Shown here piece after piece: positions 11,771 to 18,824 of a DNA stretch of 24,800 nt (position 1 is the first letter of the stretch; the number at the start of each line of letters is the position of its first letter). The stretch is taken from positions 1 through 24,800 of the IMG/VR virus record IMGVR_UViG_3300022752_004741. One strand, given 5' to 3'. Below the pieces are notes generated by a model that had not been told where the DNA came from, did no database searches, and worked only from the letters and a program-made list of their open reading frames with translations. Source of the DNA: a virus. Position numbers and translations under genes: made by a program.

Positions 11771-12352
11771 ATGGATTTTATTACAGATGGGGATATTTTA
11801 AATTCTATAGATATTGATGATATTTGGATTATTGATAAATTTATTTTATCAAAAAAATTAGGTTATATTTGTGGTCCTGCTGGTGTTTTACCTCCAAAGG
11901 AAACAAAATATATAGTACGCCCTTGTATAAATGTAAGAATGTTATCTAAGGGTGCTAAATTTATGTATTTAAATGTGAGCGACGACATAATACCTGATGG
12001 ATTTTTTTGGTGCGAGGTGTTTGAAGGGCGCCACAGAAGTTTTGATTACAACTGGGGTAAACAAACTCTAGCGGTTGAAGGTTTTAGGGATGATCCTAAT
12101 AGATTGGACAGATTTAGTTATTGGGCCAAGATTAATGATGTATTTATACTACCAAATTTTTTACAGGAAATAGCTAATAGATACGAATGGTTTAATGTAG
12201 AAACTATAGGCGATAAAATTATAGAAGCGCATTTTAGATACAATGATGATTTTAAAAACCATACCGCAAACGTTATTATTCCTATTTGGAAGGAACATTT
12301 TTATGCCAGCCAGGAAGGTGATAGAATAGGTTTTTTATTAAAAAATGAATAA
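11771..12352 (+). CDS. Hypothetical protein (193 aa)
   Basis: Begins MDFITDGDILNSIDIDDIW six bases after the phosphoesterase stop. Features: ICGPAGVLPPKETKYIVRPCINVRMLSKGAK near residues 33-63, and a C-terminal mixed region ending GDRIGFLLKNE. The YIVRPCINV...GA pattern is reminiscent of ATP-grasp-associated or phage carbohydrate-metabolism proteins, but I cannot assign a family. No signal peptide or membrane segment. Its place between rimK/phosphoesterase and a glycosyltransferase suggests it belongs to the same accessory pathway. Confidence 0.7.
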   Translation: MDFITDGDILNSIDIDDIWIIDKFILSKKLGYICGPAGVLPPKETKYIVRPCINVRMLSKGAKFMYLNVSDDIIPDGFFWCEVFEGRHRSFDYNWGKQTLAVEGFRDDPNRLDRFSYWAKINDVFILPNFLQEIANRYEWFNVETIGDKIIEAHFRYNDDFKNHTANVIIPIWKEHFYASQEGDRIGFLLKNE

Positions 12353-12512
12353 TAGAATAGAAAACTATACATGGTCAATAATCTTTTCACCTTTTCATTT
12401 TTAGAATATTATTTTAAAAATTTAGATATCTGTGGTAGCAATTTTATAACAGGAAAAATGTAGTCATGTATTTTTGTATGGGTTTAGCATCTATTCCTTT
12501 AAATAAACTATT

Positions 12513-13523
12513 ATGCAAAAAAATATATTAATAGTAACTGATAATTTACCAGATCAAATAAATGGTGTTGTCACAACCTATAAAAATATTGAATTATATG
12601 CACAACTTGACGGATTTAATATAATTTATATTACACCCAATGATTTTCGTCACGTAGACTGCCCAATCTATAATGAAATCAAATTAGCTTATCCGAGAGC
12701 AATGGGAAAGAAGATTGAGGAAACACGTTCAGATTATATTCACATCGCGACAGAAGGACCGGTTGGACTTTGGGCTCGCGCTTATCTTACTAAACACAAT
12801 CTTAATTATAATACTGCCTATCATACTAAATTCCCCGAAGGACTTAAAACTTTAGTTGGGCTTCCTGAAGTCATTACATGGCGATACATAAAATGGTTTC
12901 ATAAACATACTGGTAAAGTTTTGACTACTACTGATAGTATGGTTCAACAACTTAAGAAACATGGACTAGTAGCAGATATAATCCCCTGGACTCGAGGTGT
13001 TGATAGAACTATATTTAACGATTCTCTACGTAGTAAACTGACAAAAAAAATTAATTTGGTTTGTGTTAGTAGAATAAGTAAAGAAAAAAATCTTGACGAA
13101 TTTTGTAAAATAGATTATTTAAATGCGAATAAGATACTGGTGGGAGATGGTCCTTATAGAGAAGAATTGGAAAAAAGATATCAAGATGTAAAATTCGTAG
13201 GTTTTAAAACTGGAACAGATTTGTCATATTTTTATGCAAATGCAGATGTTTTTGTTTTTCCTTCTATATGGGAAACATTTGGAATAGTTATGATAGAAGC
13301 CATGGCATGCGGTACACCCGTAGCTGCGTTTCCTTGCCAAGGACCATTAGATGTGGTTGATCAAGGAATAACAGGATTTTTAGAAAAAGATTTAAATTTA
13401 GCAATCACAAAATGTTTAACACTTGATAGATATGATGTAATGAAGGCAAGTAATAAATGGAGCTGGAAAGAAGCTTGGAATATTTTTAAAAATAATTTAA
13501 CACCCATAAGGAGAAATAAATGA
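12513..13523 (+). CDS. GT4 family glycosyltransferase (336 aa)
   Basis: GT-B glycosyltransferase of family 4, close in pattern to the SQD2/MgtA mannosyl- and sulfoquinovosyl-transferase branch. N-terminal domain: ILIVTDNLPDQINGVVTTY (5-23) and YHTKFPEG (103-110), typical of this branch. C-terminal domain: RGVD (161-164), VCVSRISKEKN (183-193), LVGDGPY (209-215) and the EX7E motif E254...E262 in WETFGIVMIEAMACGTP. The sugar donor is unknown. It is expected to act at the cytoplasmic face on a lipid or saccharide acceptor. The 160-nt gap upstream holds only poor short ORFs. It overlaps the next gene by ATGA. Confidence 0.9.
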   Translation: MQKNILIVTDNLPDQINGVVTTYKNIELYAQLDGFNIIYITPNDFRHVDCPIYNEIKLAYPRAMGKKIEETRSDYIHIATEGPVGLWARAYLTKHNLNYNTAYHTKFPEGLKTLVGLPEVITWRYIKWFHKHTGKVLTTTDSMVQQLKKHGLVADIIPWTRGVDRTIFNDSLRSKLTKKINLVCVSRISKEKNLDEFCKIDYLNANKILVGDGPYREELEKRYQDVKFVGFKTGTDLSYFYANADVFVFPSIWETFGIVMIEAMACGTPVAAFPCQGPLDVVDQGITGFLEKDLNLAITKCLTLDRYDVMKASNKWSWKEAWNIFKNNLTPIRRNK

Positions 13524-13732
13524 AACTCGAATTAAAAACAAATAGTTTGGAAGTAGTATTTGAATGTGCTGATGAAGATGCAGACCATGTTATAATTCTA
13601 GATAAAATACGAGGATTGATAGAAGAACTTGATTTTCATCAAGATGTAAAGTTATCCATAGTTTCTATTCCCGTAGATGAAAGTGACGATTTAGATTCAG
13701 AAGAACTGCCGGATGCTGACCCATTGGAATAA
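13520..13732 (+). CDS. Small acidic hypothetical protein (70 aa)
   Basis: Starts MKLELKTNSLEVVFE with AAGGAG upstream, overlapping the glycosyltransferase stop. Alternating hydrophobic/charged strands are followed by a strongly acidic tail (DESDDLDSEELPDADPLE). No family recognised. A terminator follows closely, so it ends the accessory operon. Confidence 0.7.
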   Translation: MKLELKTNSLEVVFECADEDADHVIILDKIRGLIEELDFHQDVKLSIVSIPVDESDDLDSEELPDADPLE

Positions 13733-13742
13733 ATGAATAAAT

Positions 13743-13768
13743 GGGCGCTTGACACAGCGCCCTTTTCA
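13743..13768 (+). terminator. Rho-independent terminator overlapping a promoter
   Basis: GGGCGC (13743-13748) pairs with GCGCCC (13757-13762), followed by TTTT. The 8-nt loop is TTGACACA, which contains the -35 box of the next promoter. Confidence 0.75.
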
Positions 13769-13784
13769 TTATATAATAGAATAA
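13749..13784 (+). promoter_or_regulatory. Consensus sigma70 promoter for the mazG-rpoZ operon
   Basis: TTGACA (13749-13754), 17-bp spacer, TATAAT (13772-13777), predicted start about 13784. The -35 box sits in the loop of the preceding terminator hairpin, so one 35-bp stretch ends one operon and starts the next. Confidence 0.9.
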
Positions 13785-13798
13785 AATTGTGAGGATAT

Positions 13799-14110
13799 AT
13801 GAATAAACAAGTAGAAGAAATACTAAGCATTCTACAGGAAGAATGTGCTGAGGTAATTCAAATTATAAGTAAAATTCGCCGGTTCGGGGAGTATAATGTG
13901 CATCCAAATACCCCAACCTCCACCAATCTTCTTAGACTTCATGAAGAACTCGGCGATGTTATAGCTATGATTGAACTTCTTTCTGCTAACGATTACATAA
14001 ATGTCAAACATATTCACATGTTAAAACATAAAAAGTTTACAAAACTTAAACAATGGTCAGGTATTGATATTAACTACGATAAACTAGATAATGCCCGGGT
14101 GGTGAAATAG
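13799..14110 (+). CDS. mazG: MazG-like nucleotide pyrophosphohydrolase (103 aa)
   Basis: All-alpha NTP-pyrophosphatase fold, single domain. The metal-binding pattern is visible as EECAE (14-18) and LHEELGD (47-53, ExxD). Members hydrolyse (d)NTPs to monophosphates. Phage MazG proteins have been linked to nucleotide pools and host (p)ppGpp-like signalling, although their real substrates are debated. GAGG precedes the ATG at good spacing. The last six codons and stop (through 14110) lie within the 5' end of tRNA-Leu (starting 14093), so the same 18 bases encode protein and tRNA. The C-terminal DNARVVK is therefore constrained by the tRNA acceptor stem. Confidence 0.85.
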   Translation: MNKQVEEILSILQEECAEVIQIISKIRRFGEYNVHPNTPTSTNLLRLHEELGDVIAMIELLSANDYINVKHIHMLKHKKFTKLKQWSGIDINYDKLDNARVVK

Positions 14111-14181
14111 GTAGACACAATGGGCTTAAAACCCATCGACTCGAAAGAGTCGTGCCGGTTCGAATCCGGCTCCGGGCACCA
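14093..14181 (+). tRNA. tRNA-Leu(TAA)
   Basis: Class II tRNA. Acceptor GCCCGGG/TCCGGGC, anticodon stem ATGGG/CCCAT with loop CTTAAAA, variable arm GACTC/GAGTC, T arm GCCGG-TTCGAAT-CCGGC, discriminator A, encoded CCA. Its 5' 18 bases overlap mazG, and its last base begins the AGGGA Shine-Dalgarno of the next gene. Confidence 0.95.
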
Positions 14182-14190
14182 GGGATTAAA

Positions 14191-14664
14191 ATGAAAAAGA
14201 AAATTAATTTAGAAGTAGTAAAAGAATTTATAGAAGTACAAGGCCCGGAAACTAAGATTTACATTGGTTGCGATTCTGAAAGATATCGAAAAAATAATAT
14301 ATGGTATGCAGATTATGTTCTTGCCATAGTAATACATAAGGATGGTAAACATGGTTGTAAAATTTTTGGTGAAATAATCACTGAAAAAGACTACGATCAA
14401 AAGGCAAATAGGCCAACCTTTAGATTGATGACTGAAGTTTATAAGGTTTCAGAATTATATCTTAGATTGGCAGAAGTGCTCGATGGTCGGAAAGTGGAAG
14501 TTCATTTAGACATAAATTCAGACGATGACTATATTTCTAATGTGGTCTTGTCCCAGGCAGTTGGTTTTATTAAAGGAACATGCAATGTAGTACCTATGGT
14601 TAAACCTAATGCTTTTGCTGCCAGTTATGCAGCAAATCGTCTAAAAGAACTTCATGTTGCATAA
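14191..14664 (+). CDS. YkuK/DUF458-like RNase H-fold protein (157 aa)
   Basis: Resembles the YkuK family of predicted RNase H-fold proteins. IYIGCDSERYR (23-33) gives the first catalytic-like Asp (D28), followed by beta strands YVLAIVIH, a long helix segment FRLMTEVYKVSELYLRLAEVL, then VEVHLDINSDDDY (second acidic cluster) and a C-terminal NAFAASYAANRL helix. The function of YkuK is unproven; nuclease or resolvase-like activity is inferred from fold. Start 14191 has AGGGA upstream. An earlier in-frame ATG at 14152 lies within tRNA-Leu and was rejected. Confidence 0.78.
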   Translation: MKKKINLEVVKEFIEVQGPETKIYIGCDSERYRKNNIWYADYVLAIVIHKDGKHGCKIFGEIITEKDYDQKANRPTFRLMTEVYKVSELYLRLAEVLDGRKVEVHLDINSDDDYISNVVLSQAVGFIKGTCNVVPMVKPNAFAASYAANRLKELHVA

Positions 14665-14671
14665 GATAAAC

Positions 14672-14878
14672 ATGGCTAAAATCACTTCGCAAATAGCAGC
14701 ACAAAAAATTGGTAACATATACGATATGGTTTTAATTGCTTCTACCAGAGCAAGAGAAATTAGTAAAGGTAAAAAACCTTTAATTGATAGCTCAAATAAA
14801 CCTTCCATTACTGCTATTCGAGAAATAGAACAGGAAAAAATTGGACGTGAATATTTGAGAAAACTGCGAAAGAAATAG
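14672..14878 (+). CDS. rpoZ: RNA polymerase omega subunit homologue (68 aa)
   Basis: Clear RpoZ-like sequence: MAKITSQIAAQKIGN, YDMVLIASTRAREISKG and SITAIREIEQEKI follow the order of bacterial omega (KIGNRFDLVLIAARRARQL and ALREIE segments). Omega binds the beta-prime C-terminus, helps assemble the enzyme and is part of a ppGpp site. At 68 residues it is shorter than E. coli omega (91) but keeps the conserved core. ATG 14672 is preferred over ATG 14654 because omega proteins begin here. It follows the YkuK-like gene closely in a sigma70-driven operon. A phage-made omega could compete with the host subunit and so change promoter choice or ppGpp response; this is inference. Confidence 0.85.
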   Translation: MAKITSQIAAQKIGNIYDMVLIASTRAREISKGKKPLIDSSNKPSITAIREIEQEKIGREYLRKLRKK

Positions 14879-14887
14879 TTTATCTTA

Positions 14888-14914
14888 GACGAAACCGCTC
14901 GTCATTTTTAGCGG
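14888..14914 (+). promoter_or_regulatory. Overlapping alternative hairpins upstream of the winged-helix gene
   Basis: GACGA/TCGTC (14888-14892, 14899-14903) followed by ATTTTT looks like a weak terminator. CCGCT/AGCGG (14895-14899, 14910-14914) is an alternative stem that would exclude it. This could be an attenuator, or a coincidence of short repeats. Confidence 0.35.
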
Positions 14915-14932
14915 AAATAAAATGGAGTTATT

Positions 14933-15181
14933 ATGCTTAAATCACGTGTTTTAAAAGTACTACAATCTGGTCGTCAATTTACTCCTGCACAACTTGCAGG
15001 ATTGACTAATTCCAATGAAGATAGCATTCGTGCTCGTATAAGTGAATTACGTGCTGAAGGTCACGCTATCTACACAAACACTACAAAGAATGATAAGAAT
15101 GCTTATCGTCTCGGCACCCCAAGCCGCAAGATGGTAGCAGCTGCTTATAAATCTACCGGTGTTTCAGCTTTCACTGCGTAA
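14933..15181 (+). CDS. Small winged-helix DNA-binding protein (82 aa)
   Basis: Starts MLKSRVLKVLQSGRQFTPAQLA behind GGAG. The helix-turn-helix reads QFTPAQLAGLTNSNEDSIRARISELRAEGHAI (15-46), the standard winged-helix pattern, followed by a wing-like IYTNTTKNDKNAYRLG. It is probably a transcriptional regulator or DNA-binding architectural protein. It is GC-richer than its neighbours, and it is followed by the strongest terminator in the window. Target unknown. Confidence 0.8.
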   Translation: MLKSRVLKVLQSGRQFTPAQLAGLTNSNEDSIRARISELRAEGHAIYTNTTKNDKNAYRLGTPSRKMVAAAYKSTGVSAFTA

Positions 15182-15197
15182 GCTTTAATAAAGCAAC

Positions 15198-15225
15198 AAG
15201 GGCACTTCGGTGCCCTTTCTTTTTG
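15198..15225 (+). terminator. Rho-independent terminator with UUCG tetraloop
   Basis: AAGGGCAC-TTCG-GTGCCCTT, an 8-bp stem with an extra-stable tetraloop, then TCTTTTT. It separates the sigma70-driven operon from the late genes. Confidence 0.95.
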
Positions 15226-15238
15226 ACTTTTTAGAACT

Positions 15239-15246
15239 AATAAATA
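15239..15246 (+). promoter_or_regulatory. Probable late promoter (AATAAATA) for virion genes
   Basis: Seven of eight bases match TATAAATA, in the same CTAATAAATA context as 1119-1128. It lies directly between the terminator and the first late gene, where a promoter is needed. Confidence 0.5.
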
Positions 15247-15274
15247 TTATGAAATTCGTTCCAATGGGGTTAAA

Positions 15275-16447
15275 ATGACCAAAAAATTTAAAGAATTTAG
15301 AATAGATAATTCTATTTTAGAATCTTATCTAGAAGAAGATATATCTGTAGATTTATATGAGTCTAAAGATGATCCTACCAAAATAGGAGGTGTTTCTAAT
15401 AACACTAAAGGTGTGTTGCACGAACTACTAGTAGGAAAGTTTTTAAATAATGGTCAACCTATGGACAAACATGAGGATGAGAATAAGTTAAGTCCCCAAC
15501 AAGTTCATGATAATCTTAAAGCACAAATTCATCCAGAAGATTATAAAAAAATTGAAGCTAAAGCTAAAAGTGCTGCTGAAGATATAAGAAAAAATTTAAC
15601 ATCATCTTATCCAGATCATTCAATACATGAAGTAGTTTGGACATCAAAACCTGGTGATACGAAGAAAGTGACCGGAGTATCAGCATCTCAAAAAGAGGAT
15701 TCATCTGATATCTATGTAACAACAAAACATAAAAAAACCGGCAAATTATTACATCATGGTATAAGTTTAAAAGTAAGCGATAAACCTTCTAAAGAGGTAC
15801 CTTCATCAAGTTTAGGTATGAAATCATCTGGTTCACAAGCTGAGGCATTATTTAGAAAACATCAGCAAAAAATAAAACAAAAATATCCAGAATTAGCAGG
15901 AAAGACTTATAGCAATAGCGAAAAAAGAAAACAATGGGCACAGGAAAATCCAGAAAAGCATGCTGAAATAAAAAAGGAAAACTATAATTTACTTAAAGCA
16001 GTTGCGGAAAGTCATGCTAAGGAACTACAACAGAAAATAGATTCAGGCAATCATAAGTCAGTTATAGATCATCTCCGAGACGTCTTAGCAGCTAAAACTA
16101 CACCAGCAGAAGAATCTGGTGTAGCTACTTTTCAAAAGCATACAACATATGTTACAGCTAAAGGCGCTCAACATAATACTTCTAAACCTGGACAAGAATA
16201 TGAAGGTATTTTTAATGATCCTTCCAATATAGAAGTAAAATCTAGCGGCGGATCGGTACATTTTTATCACAAAGGCAAAAAGTTTGCTAGCCAATCCCAA
16301 AAGTTTGATTCTCAAAGTGATCCTTTAAGTAATTTAAAAAGTGCGGGCAAATCTACAGGATATAAACTTGCAACTAGCCCTGCATCTACACCATCATCCA
16401 AAACTGGCGCTCCAAAACAACCATATGAAGTGAAAATTCACGGATGA
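15275..16447 (+). CDS. Phage protein, virion-associated or nuclease-like (390 aa)
   Basis: Hydrophilic, Lys/Ser-rich protein without membrane segments. The first half contains GVLHELLVGKFLNNG (46-60) and later SSDIYVTTKHKKTGKLLHHGISLKVSDK (about 143-170). An upstream Glu, then Asp, then a strand with S-x-K is reminiscent of PD-(D/E)xK nuclease folds, but this is only a hint. The C-terminal 100 residues are low-complexity Ser/Gly/Lys. Its place at the head of the late cluster and the 4-base overlap with the KxDG protein gene suggest a virion or assembly role. A nine-codon ORF (15249-15278, MKFVPMGLK) ends in the ATGA that contains its start. Function not known. Confidence 0.65.
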   Translation: MTKKFKEFRIDNSILESYLEEDISVDLYESKDDPTKIGGVSNNTKGVLHELLVGKFLNNGQPMDKHEDENKLSPQQVHDNLKAQIHPEDYKKIEAKAKSAAEDIRKNLTSSYPDHSIHEVVWTSKPGDTKKVTGVSASQKEDSSDIYVTTKHKKTGKLLHHGISLKVSDKPSKEVPSSSLGMKSSGSQAEALFRKHQQKIKQKYPELAGKTYSNSEKRKQWAQENPEKHAEIKKENYNLLKAVAESHAKELQQKIDSGNHKSVIDHLRDVLAAKTTPAEESGVATFQKHTTYVTAKGAQHNTSKPGQEYEGIFNDPSNIEVKSSGGSVHFYHKGKKFASQSQKFDSQSDPLSNLKSAGKSTGYKLATSPASTPSSKTGAPKQPYEVKIHG

Positions 16448-17625
16448 TTAATAAATTTGTAAGTTTTCTTGCTGAAGAAAAGAATGCGTCAATACCACAC
16501 CTTCGACATTTAGCAGGGGAAAGTCATTTCTATAGTAAAAATGAATCTGATAAAGAAATAGATAGATTAGAACAGCTACATAAGTATCTAAATAACGAAC
16601 CATCTAAAGTAGAAAGTATTAGTATTAAGGCAGATGGGTCACCTGCATTTAATATTGGTCATTTAGTTGATCCAAATGATGGAAAATTTAAATTTGGAAT
16701 AGCGTATAAAGGTGCTGCTAGAGGGTGGGCATTTAGCCATGAGGATGTAGATAGATTATATTCTCATAATCCTACACTACAGAATAAGATGCATCAGTTA
16801 TTAGATCATGGAAGTAAAGTTGTTCGCCCGCAACATGGTATTATTCAAGGCGATTTCATGGGATCTAAGGAAAATGGAACTATTGCCGATGAAGGGAATA
16901 AGGTAAAATTTAAAGAAAACACAATAAAATATGGTATAGATAAAAATAGCGACGAAGGCAAAAAATTAAAAAAAGCAAAGATTAGCTTAGCTTTACACAC
17001 TAGAATTGATGATGGTCATCAAGAATATAACTTGTTACCAGATAAATTTCCGTTTCATAATGATGTTCATATTTTTAATAACAGAGCTACTAGGTCAATG
17101 TTCAATTACGATGACCAAAAGAAAAATACATTTAATCTGCACTTTAATAAAGCAAAACAACATTTAGATCAAATAGAAGACCATGATAATTTAGTTGCAG
17201 GGCATACAGATCATCTGCAAACTTATATTAATAATACAGTAAAAGAAAATGTTAATCCAACCGTTTCTGGTTATAGAAAACACGTAGCTGAAAAATTACA
17301 AAAAGAAGTTGATAAAGTAAAAAGACCTGGGACAAAAACAATAAAGAAAAAAGCATTAGATGAAGCAGTGATGCATGTAGATTTGAATAATGAAAATTTC
17401 AAACATTTATTCAAAGCACATCAACATTTAGATACTGCTAAAAATGCCTTAGTATCTGCGATGGACGAGGGACAGCAACATTATGAACATACTATTAAAA
17501 ATGAACCAACTAAACCCGAAGGATATGTTGTTAAATTTCAAGGTGGTAATAGTTTAGATAACGTAGCTAAGGCTGTTAATAGAGGCGAATTTTCAAGAAA
17601 GAATTTCTTAGATGAAAGCATTTAG
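16444..17625 (+). CDS. KxDG ligase-like phage protein, DUF6267-type (393 aa)
   Basis: Resembles a family common in marine T4-like phages (DUF6267) with a nucleotidyltransferase/ligase-like signature. ISIKADGSPAF (60-69) has the motif-I form K62-A-D64-G65. IIQGDFMG and, near the C-terminus, PEGYVVKFQG resemble motifs III and IV. In ATP-dependent ligases the motif-I Lys is adenylylated. Whether this protein is active or structural is unknown, and the 390-residue length includes a long Lys-rich helical middle (about 230-340) not found in ligases. The start overlaps the upstream stop by ATGA and the end overlaps the metallopeptidase gene by 14 bases. Confidence 0.68.
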   Translation: MINKFVSFLAEEKNASIPHLRHLAGESHFYSKNESDKEIDRLEQLHKYLNNEPSKVESISIKADGSPAFNIGHLVDPNDGKFKFGIAYKGAARGWAFSHEDVDRLYSHNPTLQNKMHQLLDHGSKVVRPQHGIIQGDFMGSKENGTIADEGNKVKFKENTIKYGIDKNSDEGKKLKKAKISLALHTRIDDGHQEYNLLPDKFPFHNDVHIFNNRATRSMFNYDDQKKNTFNLHFNKAKQHLDQIEDHDNLVAGHTDHLQTYINNTVKENVNPTVSGYRKHVAEKLQKEVDKVKRPGTKTIKKKALDEAVMHVDLNNENFKHLFKAHQHLDTAKNALVSAMDEGQQHYEHTIKNEPTKPEGYVVKFQGGNSLDNVAKAVNRGEFSRKNFLDESI

Positions 17626-18025
17626 AAACTTCATTAAAGAGGATAAGTCAAAGAAACATCTTGACGACTTTCTTTCTCATGTATCCTCTGAATTAGGACT
17701 ACAAAATCTACCTAAAATTACTCTTATAAATGATAAGAAGTATTCAGTAGAAAATAGAAGCTTTGGTGGTTATTCGCCTGGGGCTAAAAGTATTACTGTT
17801 AATACTGCTGACAGACATGTCGTAGATGTTTATCGAACACTAGCACATGAACTAGTACACTATAAACAAGATATACAAGGAAGATTAACACCTGATAATG
17901 TTGCTGAAGCTGGTGCTACAGGAAGTGAATTTGAAAATGAAGCAAATACTTTAGCAGGAATAATAATGAGGAATTACGGTAGAAGAAATCCTAAGTTATT
18001 TGAGTCTTATCATATAGGCTCATAG
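17612..18025 (+). CDS. Zincin-type metallopeptidase (137 aa)
   Basis: Contains a canonical HExxH: H79-E80-L-V-H83 within TLAHELVHYKQD, preceded by a strand SITVNTADRHVVDVYR and followed by SEFENEANTLAGIIM (105-118), where an acidic third ligand is expected. Small size and lack of signal peptide fit phage-encoded minimal zincins found among structural genes, possibly for virion maturation or as a virion-carried protease. No secretion signal. Substrate unknown. The start lies inside the preceding gene. Confidence 0.82.
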   Translation: MKAFRNFIKEDKSKKHLDDFLSHVSSELGLQNLPKITLINDKKYSVENRSFGGYSPGAKSITVNTADRHVVDVYRTLAHELVHYKQDIQGRLTPDNVAEAGATGSEFENEANTLAGIIMRNYGRRNPKLFESYHIGS

Positions 18026-18056
18026 AGAATAATAACACCTTGTCTATACTGTGTCA

Positions 18057-18824
18057 ATGAAGAATATTAAAGAAACAGCTATATTGGTTAACTTAGCCAA
18101 ACAATTTGGTCAGGATGTCGACACCAAAGATTTGGAAAAAGTTAATAGATATATACAAATTCAAAATAATATTAAAGATTCAGTTAAAACAAATGCTAAA
18201 AAAGATTTGGTTGAGGCTTTTTCAAACTTGAATAATCAAAATAAGAAAACTATAGAATATTCTAAACCTTTAGCTATAGATAAACCACAACACATATCAG
18301 AGTCAACGGATATTAGCACAAAACAGAACGAGGTAAAAAAAGATTTAGACATACCAAAATCACTAGCAGAACTTGCTGCAGAATCAATTAGCACAGCGAC
18401 TCATCTTGAAGGATTTTTTAATAATCCAGATCCCGCTGAAGTAAATCCCGAATTAAAAGCTGTAACTCAAAAATTAAAATATATAGAGCAATGGATTAGT
18501 AAAATATCCATGCATGGTTCCGGTGGCGGGGCAGGGTCTATTGCCTTTTTAGACCATGAAACAAAATTAATAAATTTTCCTTCATATAATATTACAACTA
18601 AAGATTTTTATTTGGGCGTTAACTATGCTGGTAATGTTTCTTTAACTTTGCCTTCTATTGTTAAAAATGGTAGAATATATGTTATAAAGGATGAATCTGG
18701 TAATTGTGCATTTAATCCAATAACAGTTATAGGAAATGTAGACAATGATGCTGGGGGATTTATTTTGGCACAAAACAATGGCGGAATACAAATAATTTAC
18801 AGAGATGGATGGAGAATAGTATGA
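18057..18824 (+). CDS. Tail-fibre or neck-type structural protein (255 aa)
   Basis: The N-terminal 110 residues are helical and charged (KNIKETAILVNLAKQFGQD...). Residues about 110-150 include a helix LKAVTQKLKYIEQWISKI that may trimerise. After a Gly-rich hinge (GSGGGAGS) the last 85 residues form a beta-domain: LGVNYAGNVSLTLPSI, GRIYVIKDESGN, NPITVIGN and IQIIYRDGWRIV. That pattern is widely shared at the C-termini of marine T4-like phage fibre and virion proteins. ATG 18057 is chosen over GTG 18051; neither has a strong Shine-Dalgarno. It overlaps the next gene by ATGA. Confidence 0.75.
   Translation: MKNIKETAILVNLAKQFGQDVDTKDLEKVNRYIQIQNNIKDSVKTNAKKDLVEAFSNLNNQNKKTIEYSKPLAIDKPQHISESTDISTKQNEVKKDLDIPKSLAELAAESISTATHLEGFFNNPDPAEVNPELKAVTQKLKYIEQWISKISMHGSGGGAGSIAFLDHETKLINFPSYNITTKDFYLGVNYAGNVSLTLPSIVKNGRIYVIKDESGNCAFNPITVIGNVDNDAGGFILAQNNGGIQIIYRDGWRIV

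Noticed and set aside
12371-12531. Two short ORFs (about 30 and 21 codons) before the GT4 gene
   Set aside because: Weak or no ribosome binding sites and no protein-like character. The 160-nt gap is treated as non-coding.
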